A DNA stretch of 64,000 bases from Desulfovermiculus halophilus DSM 18834 (GCF_000620765.1 NZ_JIAK01000017.1:1-64000), one strand, 5' to 3'. Shown: positions 1 to 8,995, counted from the stretch's first letter. Notes: generated by a model not told the origin, from the letters alone. Numbers and translations are program-made.

Positions 1-165
1 TTGAGCCAGCTCAGTCCATTTATCTTTCGAAAGCTCCAAGGTGCCCAGATTAAGCACAACTCTTTGCCTGGGGCCATCCGGAGTACGAATTGACTCAACT
101 AACTTATGTGTATAATATAACTTATTAGAATTCTTGTACTTTCTTTTTGTTTCCCTGATGAACAT
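1..165 (-). CDS. IS1634-family transposase, N-terminal fragment
   Basis: Read on the minus strand from the ATG at 165-163, the first 55 codons begin MFIRETKRKYKNSNKLYY and continue with a segment containing RTPDGPRQRVVLNLGTLEL. This is the typical opening of IS1634/IS1549-type DDE transposases. The gene runs off the window at position 1, so catalytic residues are not visible. No convincing Shine-Dalgarno precedes the ATG, as is common for transposases. Whether the element is still active cannot be judged. Confidence 0.8.
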   Translation of the reverse strand, partial: MFIRETKRKYKNSNKLYYTHKLVESIRTPDGPRQRVVLNLGTLELSKDKWTELAQ

Positions 166-337
166 GCAAGGAGTTTATCATGGCTGGCCATTCTGTCAAT
201 AAGCAGTTTTGCATTCGTAGTCACTACAAAAGACCGTATAACTAAAGTAACTACGTATTTTCAGGTGGTTACGGATTTTTGGCAAGTTAATCCAGGCAAA
301 TTTTAAGCTAATTTTGCGAAGTTAAGCGTAAAGATGG
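1..337 (-). mobile_element. End of an IS1634-family insertion sequence
   Basis: The first ~340 bases are AT-rich, unlike the GC-rich neighbourhood. They hold the start of an IS1634-type transposase (1-165) preceded by a ~170-base non-coding terminus. The adjoining sigma-54 activator loses similarity to its family at about 335-345 and stops at 322, so the IS end is placed there. The exact boundary and target duplication cannot be fixed because the other end lies outside the window. Confidence 0.75.
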
Positions 338-1122
338 GTTAAGATCTTGCTCTGCAGAGAGAGCTTCATGTCCGCGATCTCATCCAGGAAAACCGTTCCG
401 TGGTTGGCCAGGGCGATACGGCCTTTTTTGGCCTGATCCGCCCCGGTGAATGCCCCTTTTTCATAGCCAAAGAGCTCACTTTCCAGAAGATCATCCGGTA
501 TGGCCGCGCAGTTGATGGCCACAAAGCGTTGCCCGGCTCGCGGACTCAACTCATGGATGGCCCTGGCCACCAGCTCCTTCCCCGTCCCGCTTTCGCCCTG
601 AATGAGCACTGTTCCCTGATCGTGGGCAGCAACGCGTTCAATGAGATCAAACAGGCGCCGCATGCTGGTTGAGACCCCGATGATCCCATGGAATCCGTCG
701 CTCTGGCGCAGGGAGGGGCGGGTGCGCGAGGCCTGCTGAAGAAGCTCCCGGTGCTTCAGGCCCCGAGTGATGATCAAAAGCAGCTCTGCCTGCTCATAGG
801 GCAGAAACAGCTGAAAATGGGCTCCGGCGCTCAAGGCCTGGGTCAGCTCCCGGCGCTGATCAGGGGTGACGGCCACCACAATGACCACAGTCGGGTCCAT
901 GTCCTTGAGCTTGGGGATGAAATCCGGCACGGTACTCTGGACATAGCGCAGATTGACCAGGCAGAGATCTACTTCCTGCTTTTCCACCGTCTCAAGTGCG
1001 TGGCCCGGGTCGCCTTCCAGGATGACCCCGGCCCGGATCTCGGTTTCTATAACCGAGGACAGATTCCGGGTCTGCTCGGATAGCGAATCGACCCAAAGAA
1101 TTGTGAGCGGTTCATTGGACAT
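322..1122 (-). pseudogene. Sigma-54-dependent activator, truncated by the IS element
   Basis: The 266-residue product has an N-terminal receiver-like domain (about 5-115). It continues into an AAA+ sigma-54 interaction domain with Walker A GESGTGKE (about 176-183), the sigma-54 contact loop GAFTGA (about 223-228) and Walker B FLDEIAD (about 245-251). It then ends with a few foreign residues. Sensor regions, arginine fingers and the helix-turn-helix are missing, so it should not activate transcription. The start at 1122 is chosen for the AGGGGAGC ribosome site ten bases upstream; an in-frame start at 1182 lacks one. The expected phospho-acceptor Asp of the receiver (DLxLxD) reads DLCLVN, with Asn, so even the intact protein may have been phosphorylation-independent. 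Confidence 0.85.
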
Positions 1123-1359
1123 ATATTTTGTGCTCCCCTTGTCTGTGAGGGATGTCGTCGCATCTGTGGAGGATGCTTGCAAAATGCCTCAGTGTCCCGG
1201 GCATGGAAGAGATATGTTCTCCTTATGCAAACTTTGGTCCGTTCGTTGAGCTTCAGGGCAGGGGGCTAAGGGCATGGAGTGTGCAGAAAATATCACCTGT
1301 GTGCAGAAGAGGTGACATACAATGAACATTGCGGACAAAATATCGACCCGGAGGCCACA

Positions 1360-1989
1360 GTGAGCAGATTTATTCAGCGCAAATTTCACGTCCAGGACCC
1401 TGAGCTCACAGCCCGGCATAGACATGGCCAGGCTGGCCGCAGGGCGCCGGTGGACCTGCAGTCCACAAATATCTTTTTCATTGGTCCCCGGGGGTGCGGC
1501 AAGTCGACCCTGGCCCGGGCCGTGGCTGAGCATGCCGGCATGATGATTGTGGATACCGATGATCTGATTCAGGACATGCAGGGACAGAGCATCGCCCGGA
1601 TTGTTGAGGATCAGGGCTGGGAGGCGTTCCGGGAAATGGAACATGAAGCCCTGCTCCGGGTTTGCCAGGGGACGGGCCAGTCCGTGGGCACCGGAGGGGG
1701 AGTCGTGCTAAGAGAGGAGAATAGGCAGCTGCTGCGTTCGCATGGACATGTTTTCTACCTCCTGGCTGATGCAGGGATCCTGCGCCAGCGGCTAGAGGCC
1801 CAGAAGGACGCATCCTGGCGGCCGCCTTTGTCTGATCTGGATGCGGATCAAGAGGCCGGGAAGATCCTTGCCCAGCGGGAGCCCCTGTATTTTCAGACCC
1901 TGCATTATCTGCTGCCTGCGGACAGACCTGTCCAGGAGCTGGTTCAGGATGTTCTGGAACGGCTGGGGCATGTGCAGGAGAGGGCATAG
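1360..1989 (+). CDS. aroK: Shikimate kinase
   Basis: Phosphorylates shikimate at the 3-OH with ATP, the fifth step of chorismate synthesis, in the cytoplasm. Visible are the P-loop GPRGCGKST (about 42-50), the shikimate/Mg contact DTDD (about 65-68), the glycine-rich TGGGVV (about 112-117) and an arginine-bearing lid (SWRPPLSD). The kinase core starts near residue 36, so there is a 35-residue N-terminal extension beyond the usual ~170 aa. The GTG start at 1360 has GGAGG five bases upstream; an ATG frame start at 1279 exists but has no such site. The next gene begins 3 bases after the stop, so the two are probably co-transcribed. Confidence 0.85.
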   Translation: MSRFIQRKFHVQDPELTARHRHGQAGRRAPVDLQSTNIFFIGPRGCGKSTLARAVAEHAGMMIVDTDDLIQDMQGQSIARIVEDQGWEAFREMEHEALLRVCQGTGQSVGTGGGVVLREENRQLLRSHGHVFYLLADAGILRQRLEAQKDASWRPPLSDLDADQEAGKILAQREPLYFQTLHYLLPADRPVQELVQDVLERLGHVQERA

Positions 1990-1992
1990 GGC

Positions 1993-2838
1993 ATGCGGCA
2001 TGGAGGGGTGGAATGCGTACATGGGGCTTTGCCCGCAACAGCCGAGGTCAAGATGGCGTCCAATGACAGTTGGCTCAAACCGGTGCAGGCCGCGGACAGG
2101 CTGGGAAAGTTTGTGGCTCACTATACTGAGGATGAGACAGAGCATCAAAGCCATATCGACCTCAAGCTGGAGCACTCCCTGCGGGTTTGGGAGGCTGTGC
2201 GCCAAATCGCAAATGAAGAAGTTGACGACGCCCAGGTCCGCGCTTTGGCCGAGATAGGCGCCCTGTACCATGATCTGGGCCGGTTCCCGCAGTACAAGCG
2301 GTACCGGACATTCAAAGACAGTCAATCGGTAGATCACGGACTCCTGGGGTTTCGAACTCTGCGGGAGTCCGGGCTCCTGAGCGGGCTGAGCCTGAATGAG
2401 GCCCGGATCGTTCTGCAATGCGTATTTTTGCACAACCGGGCTGCATTGCCTGCGGGCCTGCCGGATGCCTTGCACAAGGTGCTCATGCTGGTCCGGGACG
2501 GGGACAAGGTGGATATCGTCCGGGTCATTTCCGGTCATCTTTTGGATCAGGCGGGGGATGATGCGGTGCTGACCCTGGGGCTGGCCGATGATCCCCAGTG
2601 CTATTCCCCCACGATCATGACTCAGGCAATTCATGAGGGTCTGGTCAGATACCAGGACATGGTCTGGGTCAACGACTTCAAGATCCTGATCTGCAGCTGG
2701 GCCTTTGGTCTTAATTTTTCAGCATCCCGGTACATGGTGAGGCGGGAAGGGCATCTGGAACGCCTGCTGGATTCTCTGCCCCGGACCGGAGAAATCAGAG
2801 AGCTCACAAAGCTGGTGCGCGCGGCCCTGGAGCGGTGA
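1993..2838 (+). CDS. HD-domain phosphohydrolase-like protein
   Basis: A 281-residue soluble protein with an HD-type metal site: His61, the His93-Asp94 pair in LYHDLGRF, and a downstream Asp in VRDGDKVDI (about 168-175). This arrangement is shared by metal-dependent phosphohydrolases and nucleotidases; the substrate cannot be read from the sequence. The start at 1993 follows AGGAGAGG with 8 bases spacing inside the end of aroK; an alternative ATG at 2053 has GAGG five bases upstream, so the N-terminus is uncertain by 20 residues. It is probably translationally coupled to aroK, although no metabolic link is obvious. Confidence 0.75.
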   Translation: MRHGGVECVHGALPATAEVKMASNDSWLKPVQAADRLGKFVAHYTEDETEHQSHIDLKLEHSLRVWEAVRQIANEEVDDAQVRALAEIGALYHDLGRFPQYKRYRTFKDSQSVDHGLLGFRTLRESGLLSGLSLNEARIVLQCVFLHNRAALPAGLPDALHKVLMLVRDGDKVDIVRVISGHLLDQAGDDAVLTLGLADDPQCYSPTIMTQAIHEGLVRYQDMVWVNDFKILICSWAFGLNFSASRYMVRREGHLERLLDSLPRTGEIRELTKLVRAALER

Positions 2839-2852
2839 GCTAAAGCCCTGTG

Positions 2853-2881
2853 TTGACCAAAAACCGGGAAGGATCTATCAT
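2853..2881 (+). promoter_or_regulatory. Putative sigma-70 promoter for citrate synthase
   Basis: TTGACC and TATCAT are separated by 17 bases in the 207-base gap ahead of gltA. It is a close consensus match in the right place; not tested. Confidence 0.45.
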
Positions 2882-3045
2882 TTGGGTGGATGAGAAGCTG
2901 GGGCCTGGACCAGGAGAATGCGCGGGGCATAGAGCATACAGGGCAGACGTCACATTTGCCCAGGCAAGGTTGAAGGGGCGAAAAGGTATGTCTTTGGACG
3001 AAGTTGCGGCCATAAACGGCGTGAGAGCAAGACACAGGTGAGGCT

Positions 3046-4371
3046 ATGATTGAAAATGCAGTGATTGTGCCCCAGGAAGCGAGTCGGGATTCGGAGACAG
3101 TCACCCTGAAGTACAGGGGGCAGACCTATGAACTGCCCATCCTGGTGGGGACAGAAGGAGAAAGGGCCATCGATATTTCCCGTCTGCGGGAACGGACCGG
3201 GCTGATCACCATGGATCCGGGGTATGGCAACACCGGGAGCTGCATGAGCGCCATCACCTACATGAACGGGGAAGAAGGCGTCTTGCGCTACCGGGGCATT
3301 CCTGTTGAGGACCTGGCGGAGCAGGCCACGTTCAAGGAGACAGCCTTCCTGCTCATATACGGACGCTTGCCCACCAGGAAGGAACTGACCCGGTTTTCGG
3401 TCATGCTCAACGACCATTCCCTGGTCCATGAGGACATGAAGGTCTTTTATCAGAACTTTCCCCGTGGTTCCCATCCCATGGGCATTCTCTCGGCCATGGT
3501 CAACGCCATGCGTAGCTTTTATCCGGAGCTCAACGACAGCAGCGAAGAGGTCCAGATGACCGTGACCAGGCTGCTGTCCAAGATCCGGACCATGGCCGCC
3601 ATGTCCTATAAGATCTCCAGGGGGCATACGGTGGTCTACCCCCGTCCGGATTTGGCCTATTGCGCTAATTTTTTGAACATGATGTTCGATTCTCCGGTCA
3701 AGCCGTACAGGATCGATCCGGAAATAGTGAACGCCGTGCGGGTGTTCTGGATCCTGCACGCAGACCACGAGCAAAACTGCTCCACCTCCTCGGTACGCTT
3801 GGTGGGCAGTGCCCGGGTCAATCTCTATTCTGCCATATCATCGGGGATTGCCGCCTTGTGGGGACCGTTGCACGGAGGTGCAAACCAAGCGGTGGTGGAA
3901 ATGCTGGAGGAGATACGCCAGAGCGGCCAGGGATACAAGCACTTCATCCAGCGGGCCAAGGACAAAAACGATCCTTTTCGGCTTATGGGGTTCGGGCACC
4001 GGGTGTACAAGACCCTGGACCCCAGGGCGACAATCATGCAGAAGGTCTGTCACCGCCTGCTCTCAGCCTTAAACATTACCGATCCCCTGCTGGATATAGC
4101 CCAGCATGTGGAGCGGGCGGCCCTGGAAGACGACTACTTCCGGGAACGGCATCTCTACCCGAATGTGGACTTCTATTCCGGCATCGTGCTTCGGGCCATA
4201 GGGATTCCCAAGAACATGTTCACGGTGATGTTCGCCATCGGGCGGCTGCCCGGATGGATCGCTCAATGGCTGGAGAGCATTAGCGATCCCAACTGGAAGC
4301 TGAACAGGCCCAGACAGATCTACGTGGGCCAGACCAGGCAGGAGTATATTCCCATTGACGAGCGGGAATAG
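3046..4371 (+). CDS. gltA: Citrate synthase (type II, GltA-like)
   Basis: Condenses acetyl-CoA and oxaloacetate to citrate. The 441-residue length fits the hexameric GltA type. Active-site residues are visible: His in PLHGGAN (about 276), His in GFGHRVY (about 317) and Asp in VDFYSG (about 375); the oxaloacetate-binding HADHEQN region lies near 238-244. The N-terminal beta-rich domain typical of GltA (RGQTYELPI onward) is present. The start has a modest upstream AGGTGAGG and a good promoter candidate at 2853. It is monocistronic and ends in a strong terminator. Some deltaproteobacteria use Re-citrate synthase instead; this one is the ordinary si-type family. Confidence 0.95.
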   Translation: MIENAVIVPQEASRDSETVTLKYRGQTYELPILVGTEGERAIDISRLRERTGLITMDPGYGNTGSCMSAITYMNGEEGVLRYRGIPVEDLAEQATFKETAFLLIYGRLPTRKELTRFSVMLNDHSLVHEDMKVFYQNFPRGSHPMGILSAMVNAMRSFYPELNDSSEEVQMTVTRLLSKIRTMAAMSYKISRGHTVVYPRPDLAYCANFLNMMFDSPVKPYRIDPEIVNAVRVFWILHADHEQNCSTSSVRLVGSARVNLYSAISSGIAALWGPLHGGANQAVVEMLEEIRQSGQGYKHFIQRAKDKNDPFRLMGFGHRVYKTLDPRATIMQKVCHRLLSALNITDPLLDIAQHVERAALEDDYFRERHLYPNVDFYSGIVLRAIGIPKNMFTVMFAIGRLPGWIAQWLESISDPNWKLNRPRQIYVGQTRQEYIPIDERE

Positions 4372-4374
4372 AAA

Positions 4375-4399
4375 AAAAGGGGGCGTGAAGCCCCCTTTT
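4375..4399 (+). terminator. Intrinsic terminator of gltA
   Basis: AAAAGGGGGC pairs with GCCCCCTTTT around a 5-base loop, starting 3 bases after the gltA stop. The T-rich 3' arm serves as the run-off tract. Confidence 0.9.
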
Positions 4400-4402
4400 A
4401 TT

Positions 4403-4683
4403 GTTCTTCGACGTAGTCTGTGGATTTTTTGAGTTTGCCGTCTCTTCTGTGTGCCCACTTCCGGCCCGATATTTTCTAAGTCCCGCCAAAGGGGGATCCC
4501 TGCCCCCTCCAGGCACTCACATGCTGGACATTGCTTTCAGATGGACTGAGCATATCATGCATGTGAGTGCCTGGTTTCCCCCTTTTGGCGGGACCAAGAA
4601 AATGTGCGGGCCTGCCGCCCAAGGCACACAGAAGAGAGGGCAAACTCTTATGCATGCAATTCCACTTTCTGTGTCGAAGAGCC
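4403..4683 (+). repeat. Family-1 palindromic MITE, full copy A
   Basis: A ~281-base element bounded by GTTCTTCGAC and GTCGAAGAGCC. Its two halves are nearly reverse-complementary: the left arm GTTTGCCGTCTCTTCTGTG matches the complement of the right arm, as do inner segments around CCGCCAAAGGGGG and CAGGCACTCACATGC. It sits between the convergent gltA and pruA genes just past the gltA terminator. The flanking 8-mers (CCTTTTAT and CTTTTTCT) are only weakly similar, so this is probably an old insertion. Confidence 0.85.
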
Positions 4684-4734
4684 CTTTTTCTTTTTTTCTT
4701 CAGTGTGTAGCCGCGGGTGTGGCGGCGTGGTGAT

Positions 4735-6366
4735 TTATTCTTCGCCCATGAAGGGATACCTGTAGTCTTTCGGGGGATCGAAGTTTTCCTTGATCGCCCG
4801 CTGGGAGACCCAGCGCATGAGGTTGAAGATCGAGCCGGCCTTGTCGTTGGTCCCCGAGGCCCGGGACCCTCCGAAGGGCTGCTGCCCGACAATGGAGCCG
4901 GTGGGTTTGTCGTTGATGTAGAAGTTCCCCGCGGCCTGGGAGAGGATGTCCGAGGCCTGGGCAATGGCCTTCCGGTCCCTGGCGAAGACGGCCCCGGTCA
5001 GGGCGTAGGGACTGGTCTCATCGCACAGATGCAGGGCCTGCTCGTAGGTTCCGTCCTCATAGGCATACAGGGTGACCACAGGTCCGAAGATCTCTTCCTC
5101 CATGGTCTTAAACCGCGGGTCCTCGGTTTCGATAACCGTGGGCTGGATGAAGTATCCCACAGAGTCGTCCGCTTCTCCGCCGACCAGGATCGTGGCCTGA
5201 GAGGACTCCTTGGCATAGTCCAGGTAGCCCTTGATCTTGTCAAAAGCAGCCTTGTCGATCACCGCGTTCACAAAGTTGGTGAAATCCTGGACGTCGCCCA
5301 TCTTGATGTTCTTGACCTCGGCGATCAGCTTGTCCTTGAACTCCTGGTACAGGCTCTTGGGGATGTATGCCCGGGAGGCTGCCGAGCACTTTTGGCCCTG
5401 GTACTCAAAGGCCCCGCGCACGGTCGCGGCCACCGCGGCATCCACGTCCGCGGACTCATGAAGGACGATGAAGTCCTTGCCCCCGGTTTCGCCGACGATG
5501 CGGGGATAGGACCGGTAGTTCTGGATGTTGGTCCCGATGGTCCGCCACATATCCTGGAATGCAGGGGTGGAGCCGGTGAAATGCACTCCGGCCAGGTTGG
5601 GGTCGGCCATGACCTTGGGGCCGACCACGGAACCCTTGCCCGGGATGAAGTTGATCACCCCGTCCGGCAAACCGGCTTCCTGCAGGATCTGCATCAGATG
5701 GTAAGCCGGGTATACTGCGGACGAGGCCGGCTTCCACAGGACCACATTGCCCATCAGGGCCGGAGATGTGGGCAGATTGCCGGCAATGGCCACAAAGTTG
5801 AAGGGGGTTGCTGCGAAGACGAAACCCTCCAGGGGGCGGTGTTCCAGGCAGTTCCAGGTTCCATACGGGGAGTATGGGGGCTGCTCGGCGTAGAGCTGAT
5901 ACAGGAACTGGGAATTGAAGTTTAAAAAGTCGCACAGCTCACAGACTGCTTCGATCTCGGCCTGGTAGCAGTTCTTCCCGATGCCCAGCATGGCCGCTGC
6001 ATTCATTCGTTCCCGGTAGCGGGTGCTGATCAGGTAGGCGGCCTTCTTCATCACCGCGACCCGGGTCTCCCAGGGGGTGCGGGACCATTCCTTCCTGGCC
6101 TCCATGGCCGCATCGATGGCGGACCGGATCTCGTTTTCCCCAGCCATGTGGTAGGTGGCCAGGACATGACTGTGGTTGTGGGGCATGACCGATTTGGCCG
6201 TCTGGCCGGTGTAGATCTCCTTGCCCCCGATAATGACCGGGATCTCCAGCTCCTGACTGCTGAGTTCCTTGAGCTTGGCCTTGAGGCGGGCCTTTTCTTC
6301 CGTCCCCGGCGCGTATTGATGCACCGGCTCGTTGACTGCCGTGGGCACTGCTGCTCGCCAGTTCAT
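4735..6366 (-). CDS. pruA: 1-pyrroline-5-carboxylate dehydrogenase
   Basis: Oxidises L-glutamate gamma-semialdehyde/P5C to glutamate with NAD+, the second step of proline breakdown. The 543-residue protein belongs to the stand-alone P5CDH group of the aldehyde dehydrogenase family. Seen are the catalytic Cys in GQKCSAASRAY (about 326), the general-base Glu in VGETGGKDF (about 291), and the substrate-binding NxxNDKPTGS-like segment near the C-terminus. The start at 6366 follows AGGAGGG five bases upstream. The frame stays open up to 6597 but that part is repeat copy B and is not coding. No proline dehydrogenase is nearby, so the physiological substrate source is unknown. Confidence 0.93.
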   Translation of the reverse strand: MNWRAAVPTAVNEPVHQYAPGTEEKARLKAKLKELSSQELEIPVIIGGKEIYTGQTAKSVMPHNHSHVLATYHMAGENEIRSAIDAAMEARKEWSRTPWETRVAVMKKAAYLISTRYRERMNAAAMLGIGKNCYQAEIEAVCELCDFLNFNSQFLYQLYAEQPPYSPYGTWNCLEHRPLEGFVFAATPFNFVAIAGNLPTSPALMGNVVLWKPASSAVYPAYHLMQILQEAGLPDGVINFIPGKGSVVGPKVMADPNLAGVHFTGSTPAFQDMWRTIGTNIQNYRSYPRIVGETGGKDFIVLHESADVDAAVAATVRGAFEYQGQKCSAASRAYIPKSLYQEFKDKLIAEVKNIKMGDVQDFTNFVNAVIDKAAFDKIKGYLDYAKESSQATILVGGEADDSVGYFIQPTVIETEDPRFKTMEEEIFGPVVTLYAYEDGTYEQALHLCDETSPYALTGAVFARDRKAIAQASDILSQAAGNFYINDKPTGSIVGQQPFGGSRASGTNDKAGSIFNLMRWVSQRAIKENFDPPKDYRYPFMGEE

Positions 6367-6411
6367 ACGATCCCTCCTGGATACATGCGGTTTGGACGAC
6401 ATTTCAAAGCA

Positions 6412-6683
6412 GGTTCTTCGACGTAGCCTGTGGATTTTTGGAGTTTGCCATCTCTTCTGTGTGCCCACTTTCGGCCCGGTATTTTCTAAGCCCCGCCAAA
6501 GGGGGATCCCTGCCCCCTCCCGGCTACACACAAGCAATTCACTACTTTCTGTTTGATAAAGCGTGAGTGCCGGGTTTCCCCCTTTTGGCGGGACCAAGAA
6601 AATGTGCGGGCCTGCCGCTCACGGCACACAGAAGAGACGGCAAACTCTTATGGAGGCAATTCCACTTTCTGTGTCGAAGAGCC
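6412..6683 (+). repeat. Family-1 palindromic MITE, full copy B with perfect 8-bp target duplication
   Basis: Bounded by GGTTCTTCGAC (6412) and GTCGAAGAGCC (ends 6683). Both sides carry the same octamer TCAAAGCA directly abutting the element, which is strong evidence of transposition. The internal arms match copies A and C, but the apical part differs (CCCGGCTACAC...GTGAGTGCCGGG). It lies 46 bases upstream of the pruA start, between that gene and any distal promoter. Confidence 0.9.
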
Positions 6684-6710
6684 TCAAAGCATATCCCCGA
6701 ATATCCCCTG

Positions 6711-6767
6711 CCGGGCAGGGCAATGACGGTAACGGCATGCTGGTCCTGTCTTTCGCTGTAGCGTTAT
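6711..6767 (+). repeat. Third short repeat, shared with 33928-33985
   Basis: The segment around GGGCAATGACG and AACGGCATG, followed by a CTTTCG...GTAG stretch, recurs near 33934. Both lie in non-coding gaps. The function is unknown; probably the remnant of another interspersed repeat. Confidence 0.45.
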
Positions 6768-6907
6768 TAAATTCCACTCCCTGTGACCAAGAGCCTGATT
6801 TTAATGGTTAGACCATTCAAATAGACTATTAGACTACTGAACATCACAGAGGTTTGTCAATCACTTGGGGATGCTGACTGCGGATTTTGAAAAGGAAATG
6901 TCGCCCG

Positions 6908-7189
6908 GGTTCTTCGACGTAGCCTGTAGATTGTTGGAGTTTGCCATCTCTTCAGTGTGCCCACTCTCGGCCCGGTATTTTCTAAGCCCCGCCAAAGGGG
7001 GATCCCTGCCCCCTCCAGGCACTCACATGCTGGACATTGCTTTCAGATGGACTGAGCATATCATGCATGTGAGTGCCTGGTTTCCCCCTTTTGGCGGGAC
7101 CAAGAAAATGTGCGGGCCTGCCGCTCACGGCACACAGAAGAGACGGCAAACTCTTATGGAGGCAATTCCACTTTCTGTGTCGAAGAGCC
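6908..7189 (+). repeat. Family-1 palindromic MITE, full copy C
   Basis: Bounded by GGTTCTTCGAC (6908) and GTCGAAGAGCC (ends 7189). Its apical region, with CACATGCTGGACATTGC, is the same as in copy A, so A and C form one subtype. Flanks read TGTCGCCCG and TGCCGCCCG, a 9-base direct repeat with one mismatch. It is downstream of the rubredoxin gene. B, C and the short spacer between them fill the 900-base gap from 6367 to 7280. Confidence 0.88.
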
Positions 7190-7280
7190 TGCCGCCCGAG
7201 GGGAACCGGGCGGCGGCTTTTAGAGCAGGGTCCTGCTGTGCGGCCAGGCACGGAATGGAATTTGAGTCTGGCAAGGAGCC

Positions 7281-7478
7281 TTATTTTTTGTCTGCATCAG
7301 GAGCCATGCATTCAAACATTTTTGTCGTCGCTCCGCATACAGGGCACCGCCAGGTATCCGGCAAGTCCTGGAACTTGGTCCCCTTGGGGATCTTCCCTTT
7401 GCGGTCTCCCCGGTCGGGATCATACATGTATCCGCAGTTTACGGTCTGACACCTGTACATGTCTTCCGGATTGGCCAT
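7281..7478 (-). CDS. Rubredoxin with CX4C metal site
   Basis: A small cytoplasmic electron carrier of 65 residues. The second knuckle is the standard CPVCG near residue 42, but the first reads CQTVNCG, i.e. C-X4-C rather than the usual C-X2-C. Such spacing is known for the second rubredoxin of Desulfovibrio desulfuricans. The start at 7478 follows AAGGAGCT; an open frame upstream to 7643 has no homology. Likely partners are oxygen- and superoxide-detoxifying enzymes, none of which is adjacent. The gene is downstream of, and in the same direction as, a sugar aminotransferase with a 130-base gap. Confidence 0.9.
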   Translation of the reverse strand: MANPEDMYRCQTVNCGYMYDPDRGDRKGKIPKGTKFQDLPDTWRCPVCGATTKMFECMAPDADKK

Positions 7479-7608
7479 ACCAGCTCCTTGGGGTTGTTGT
7501 TCCGGTTTGCATTTTTTGTCAGGGCAAGCGAAGCTTCGTCCTGAGCAGACATATGCTGGAGAGTATAAGCTATTGCTTGTGCACGGAGAAGTCAAGACGG
7601 CGTGCAGC

Positions 7609-8715
7609 CTATTCCGTCGCCTCCAGCAATCTGGTGCAGACATACTCCAGGTCTTCGGCAGGTAGAAACGGGTTCATCGGCAGGCTCATGATCCTGGTGC
7701 TCACCTCTTCAGCAACAGGAAAATCTCCTGGCCCGTACCCAAGATAGGCAAAACACTCCTGCAGATGAACGGGCTTGGGGTAGTGGACCGCAGTGGGGAT
7801 GCCGGCCTGGGACAGATGCTCCCGGACCTGCTCCCGGCCTGGGACCTGAATGGAGTACTGGGCCCAGACCGAGGTCCGGTCTGCCCTGACCAGGGGGGTC
7901 GGGAGGGCATCCGCCAAAAGACGGGTGTAGGTGCGGGCAACCTCCTGGCGCTGAACAATCTCCCGGGCGTAGTGGGGGAGCTTGGCCAAGAGGACGGCGG
8001 CCTGAAGGGTGTCCATTCGGGCCCCCAGGCCGATGTGCTGGTGCTCATAGTGCCTGCTCTGTCCATGGACCCGCAAGCTGCGGATAGTGTCTGCCAGGGA
8101 GAGGCTGCTGGTAAAGACCGCACCTCCATCTCCATAGCACCCCAATGGTTTGGCGGGGAAAAAACTGGTGCATCCCAGGGTGGACAGATTGCAGCTTTTT
8201 TCGGATTTGTATTCGGCCCCGAAGCTCTGGGCCGCATCCTCGATCACCGGCAGCCCGTGCTGTTTGGCCAGGCGATTGATCTCCTCCATGTCCGCGGGCT
8301 GGCCGTAGAGGCTGACCGGGAGGATGGCTTTTGTCTTCCCGGTTATGGCCTGTTCGATCTTTCGGGCGTCGATATTGTAGGTCTCGGGGTCAATATCCAC
8401 GAAGACAGGCCGGGCCTTGAGGTGGGCGATCATTTCTGCGGTGGCGATGAAGGTGAACGGAGTGGTGATCACCTGGTCTCCGGGACCGATGCCCAGGGCC
8501 ATGAGGGAGAGCTGTAAGGCGTCGGTACCGCTGGAGCAGGCAATGCAGTGGGAAGCACCGGTAAACGCGGCCAGTTCCTGCTCCAGCTGCTCGATATGCG
8601 GACCCATGATATAGGTGGAGGAGTCCAAGACCGACTGAACAGCCGCATCAATTTCCTTCTTGTACAACCGGTACTGGTACTGGAGGTTGGCAAAGTCGAT
8701 TCGCATTGTATCCAT
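7609..8715 (-). CDS. DegT/DnrJ/EryC1/StrS aminotransferase, WbpE-like
   Basis: A PLP-dependent nucleotide-sugar aminotransferase of 368 residues. The Schiff-base lysine sits in [10 protein letters not shown] (about 186), followed by the GCYGDGGA signature. Long blocks ([34 protein letters not shown]) resemble WbpE, which makes the 3-amino group of UDP-GlcNAc3NA. The substrate class is therefore likely a UDP-3-keto-N-acetylhexosamine or uronate, but no sugar dehydrogenase or acetyltransferase is adjacent to confirm it. The start at 8715 is the first ATG that leaves a complete N-terminal domain; the next, at 8706, is equally possible, and neither has a clear ribosome site. Confidence 0.88.
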   Translation of the reverse strand: MDTMRIDFANLQYQYRLYKKEIDAAVQSVLDSSTYIMGPHIEQLEQELAAFTGASHCIACSSGTDALQLSLMALGIGPGDQVITTPFTFIATAEMIAHLKARPVFVDIDPETYNIDARKIEQAITGKTKAILPVSLYGQPADMEEINRLAKQHGLPVIEDAAQSFGAEYKSEKSCNLSTLGCTSFFPAKPLGCYGDGGAVFTSSLSLADTIRSLRVHGQSRHYEHQHIGLGARMDTLQAAVLLAKLPHYAREIVQRQEVARTYTRLLADALPTPLVRADRTSVWAQYSIQVPGREQVREHLSQAGIPTAVHYPKPVHLQECFAYLGYGPGDFPVAEEVSTRIMSLPMNPFLPAEDLEYVCTRLLEATE

Positions 8716-8801
8716 TCTCTGTTTGGTCCGCTTTTCTTGACACCCTGGACAAGCTGAGATAAATAAAGTTACTTTATACCCTTTTTCCCAAGGAGACGCA
8801 A

Positions 8802-8993
8802 ATGCCGATTGTACAAGTGGAGATATTGGAAGGCAGGAGTGTGGAACAAAAAAGGAATATGGCCCGGGACGTGACCGAGGCCATATCCACAAATCTGGAC
8901 TGCCCCAAGCAGGCAGTGACCATCATTATCCGGGAAGTTAAGAAGGAACACCTGGCCCGTGCAGGGGATCTGGCTATTGACCAAAAGGAGTGA
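8802..8993 (+). CDS. 4-oxalocrotonate tautomerase family protein
   Basis: A 63-residue protein beginning MPIVQVEILEGR. After Met removal Pro1 would be the catalytic base, as in 4-OT/DmpI enzymes, which isomerise 2-hydroxy-dienoates. The length matches the family subunit (about 62 aa), which assembles into hexamers. AAGGAGACGC gives a good ribosome site. It is divergent from the aminotransferase gene and its stop overlaps the start region of the next gene, indicating a two-gene operon. No aromatic catabolic genes are present, so the substrate is unknown. Confidence 0.85.
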   Translation: MPIVQVEILEGRSVEQKRNMARDVTEAISTNLDCPKQAVTIIIREVKKEHLARAGDLAIDQKE

Positions 8994-8995
8994 TG

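Noticed and set aside
2850-3041. 63-codon frame between the HD gene and gltA
   Set aside because: No family, no ribosome site, and it overlaps the best promoter candidate for gltA.
4717-5925. 402-codon plus-strand frame over pruA
   Set aside because: A shadow of pruA; Gly/Asp/Val repetitive composition and no ribosome site.
6367-6597. 77-codon N-terminal extension of P5C dehydrogenase
   Set aside because: It lies in repeat copy B and its right flank; the ATG at 6366 has an AGGAGGG site and gives the family length.
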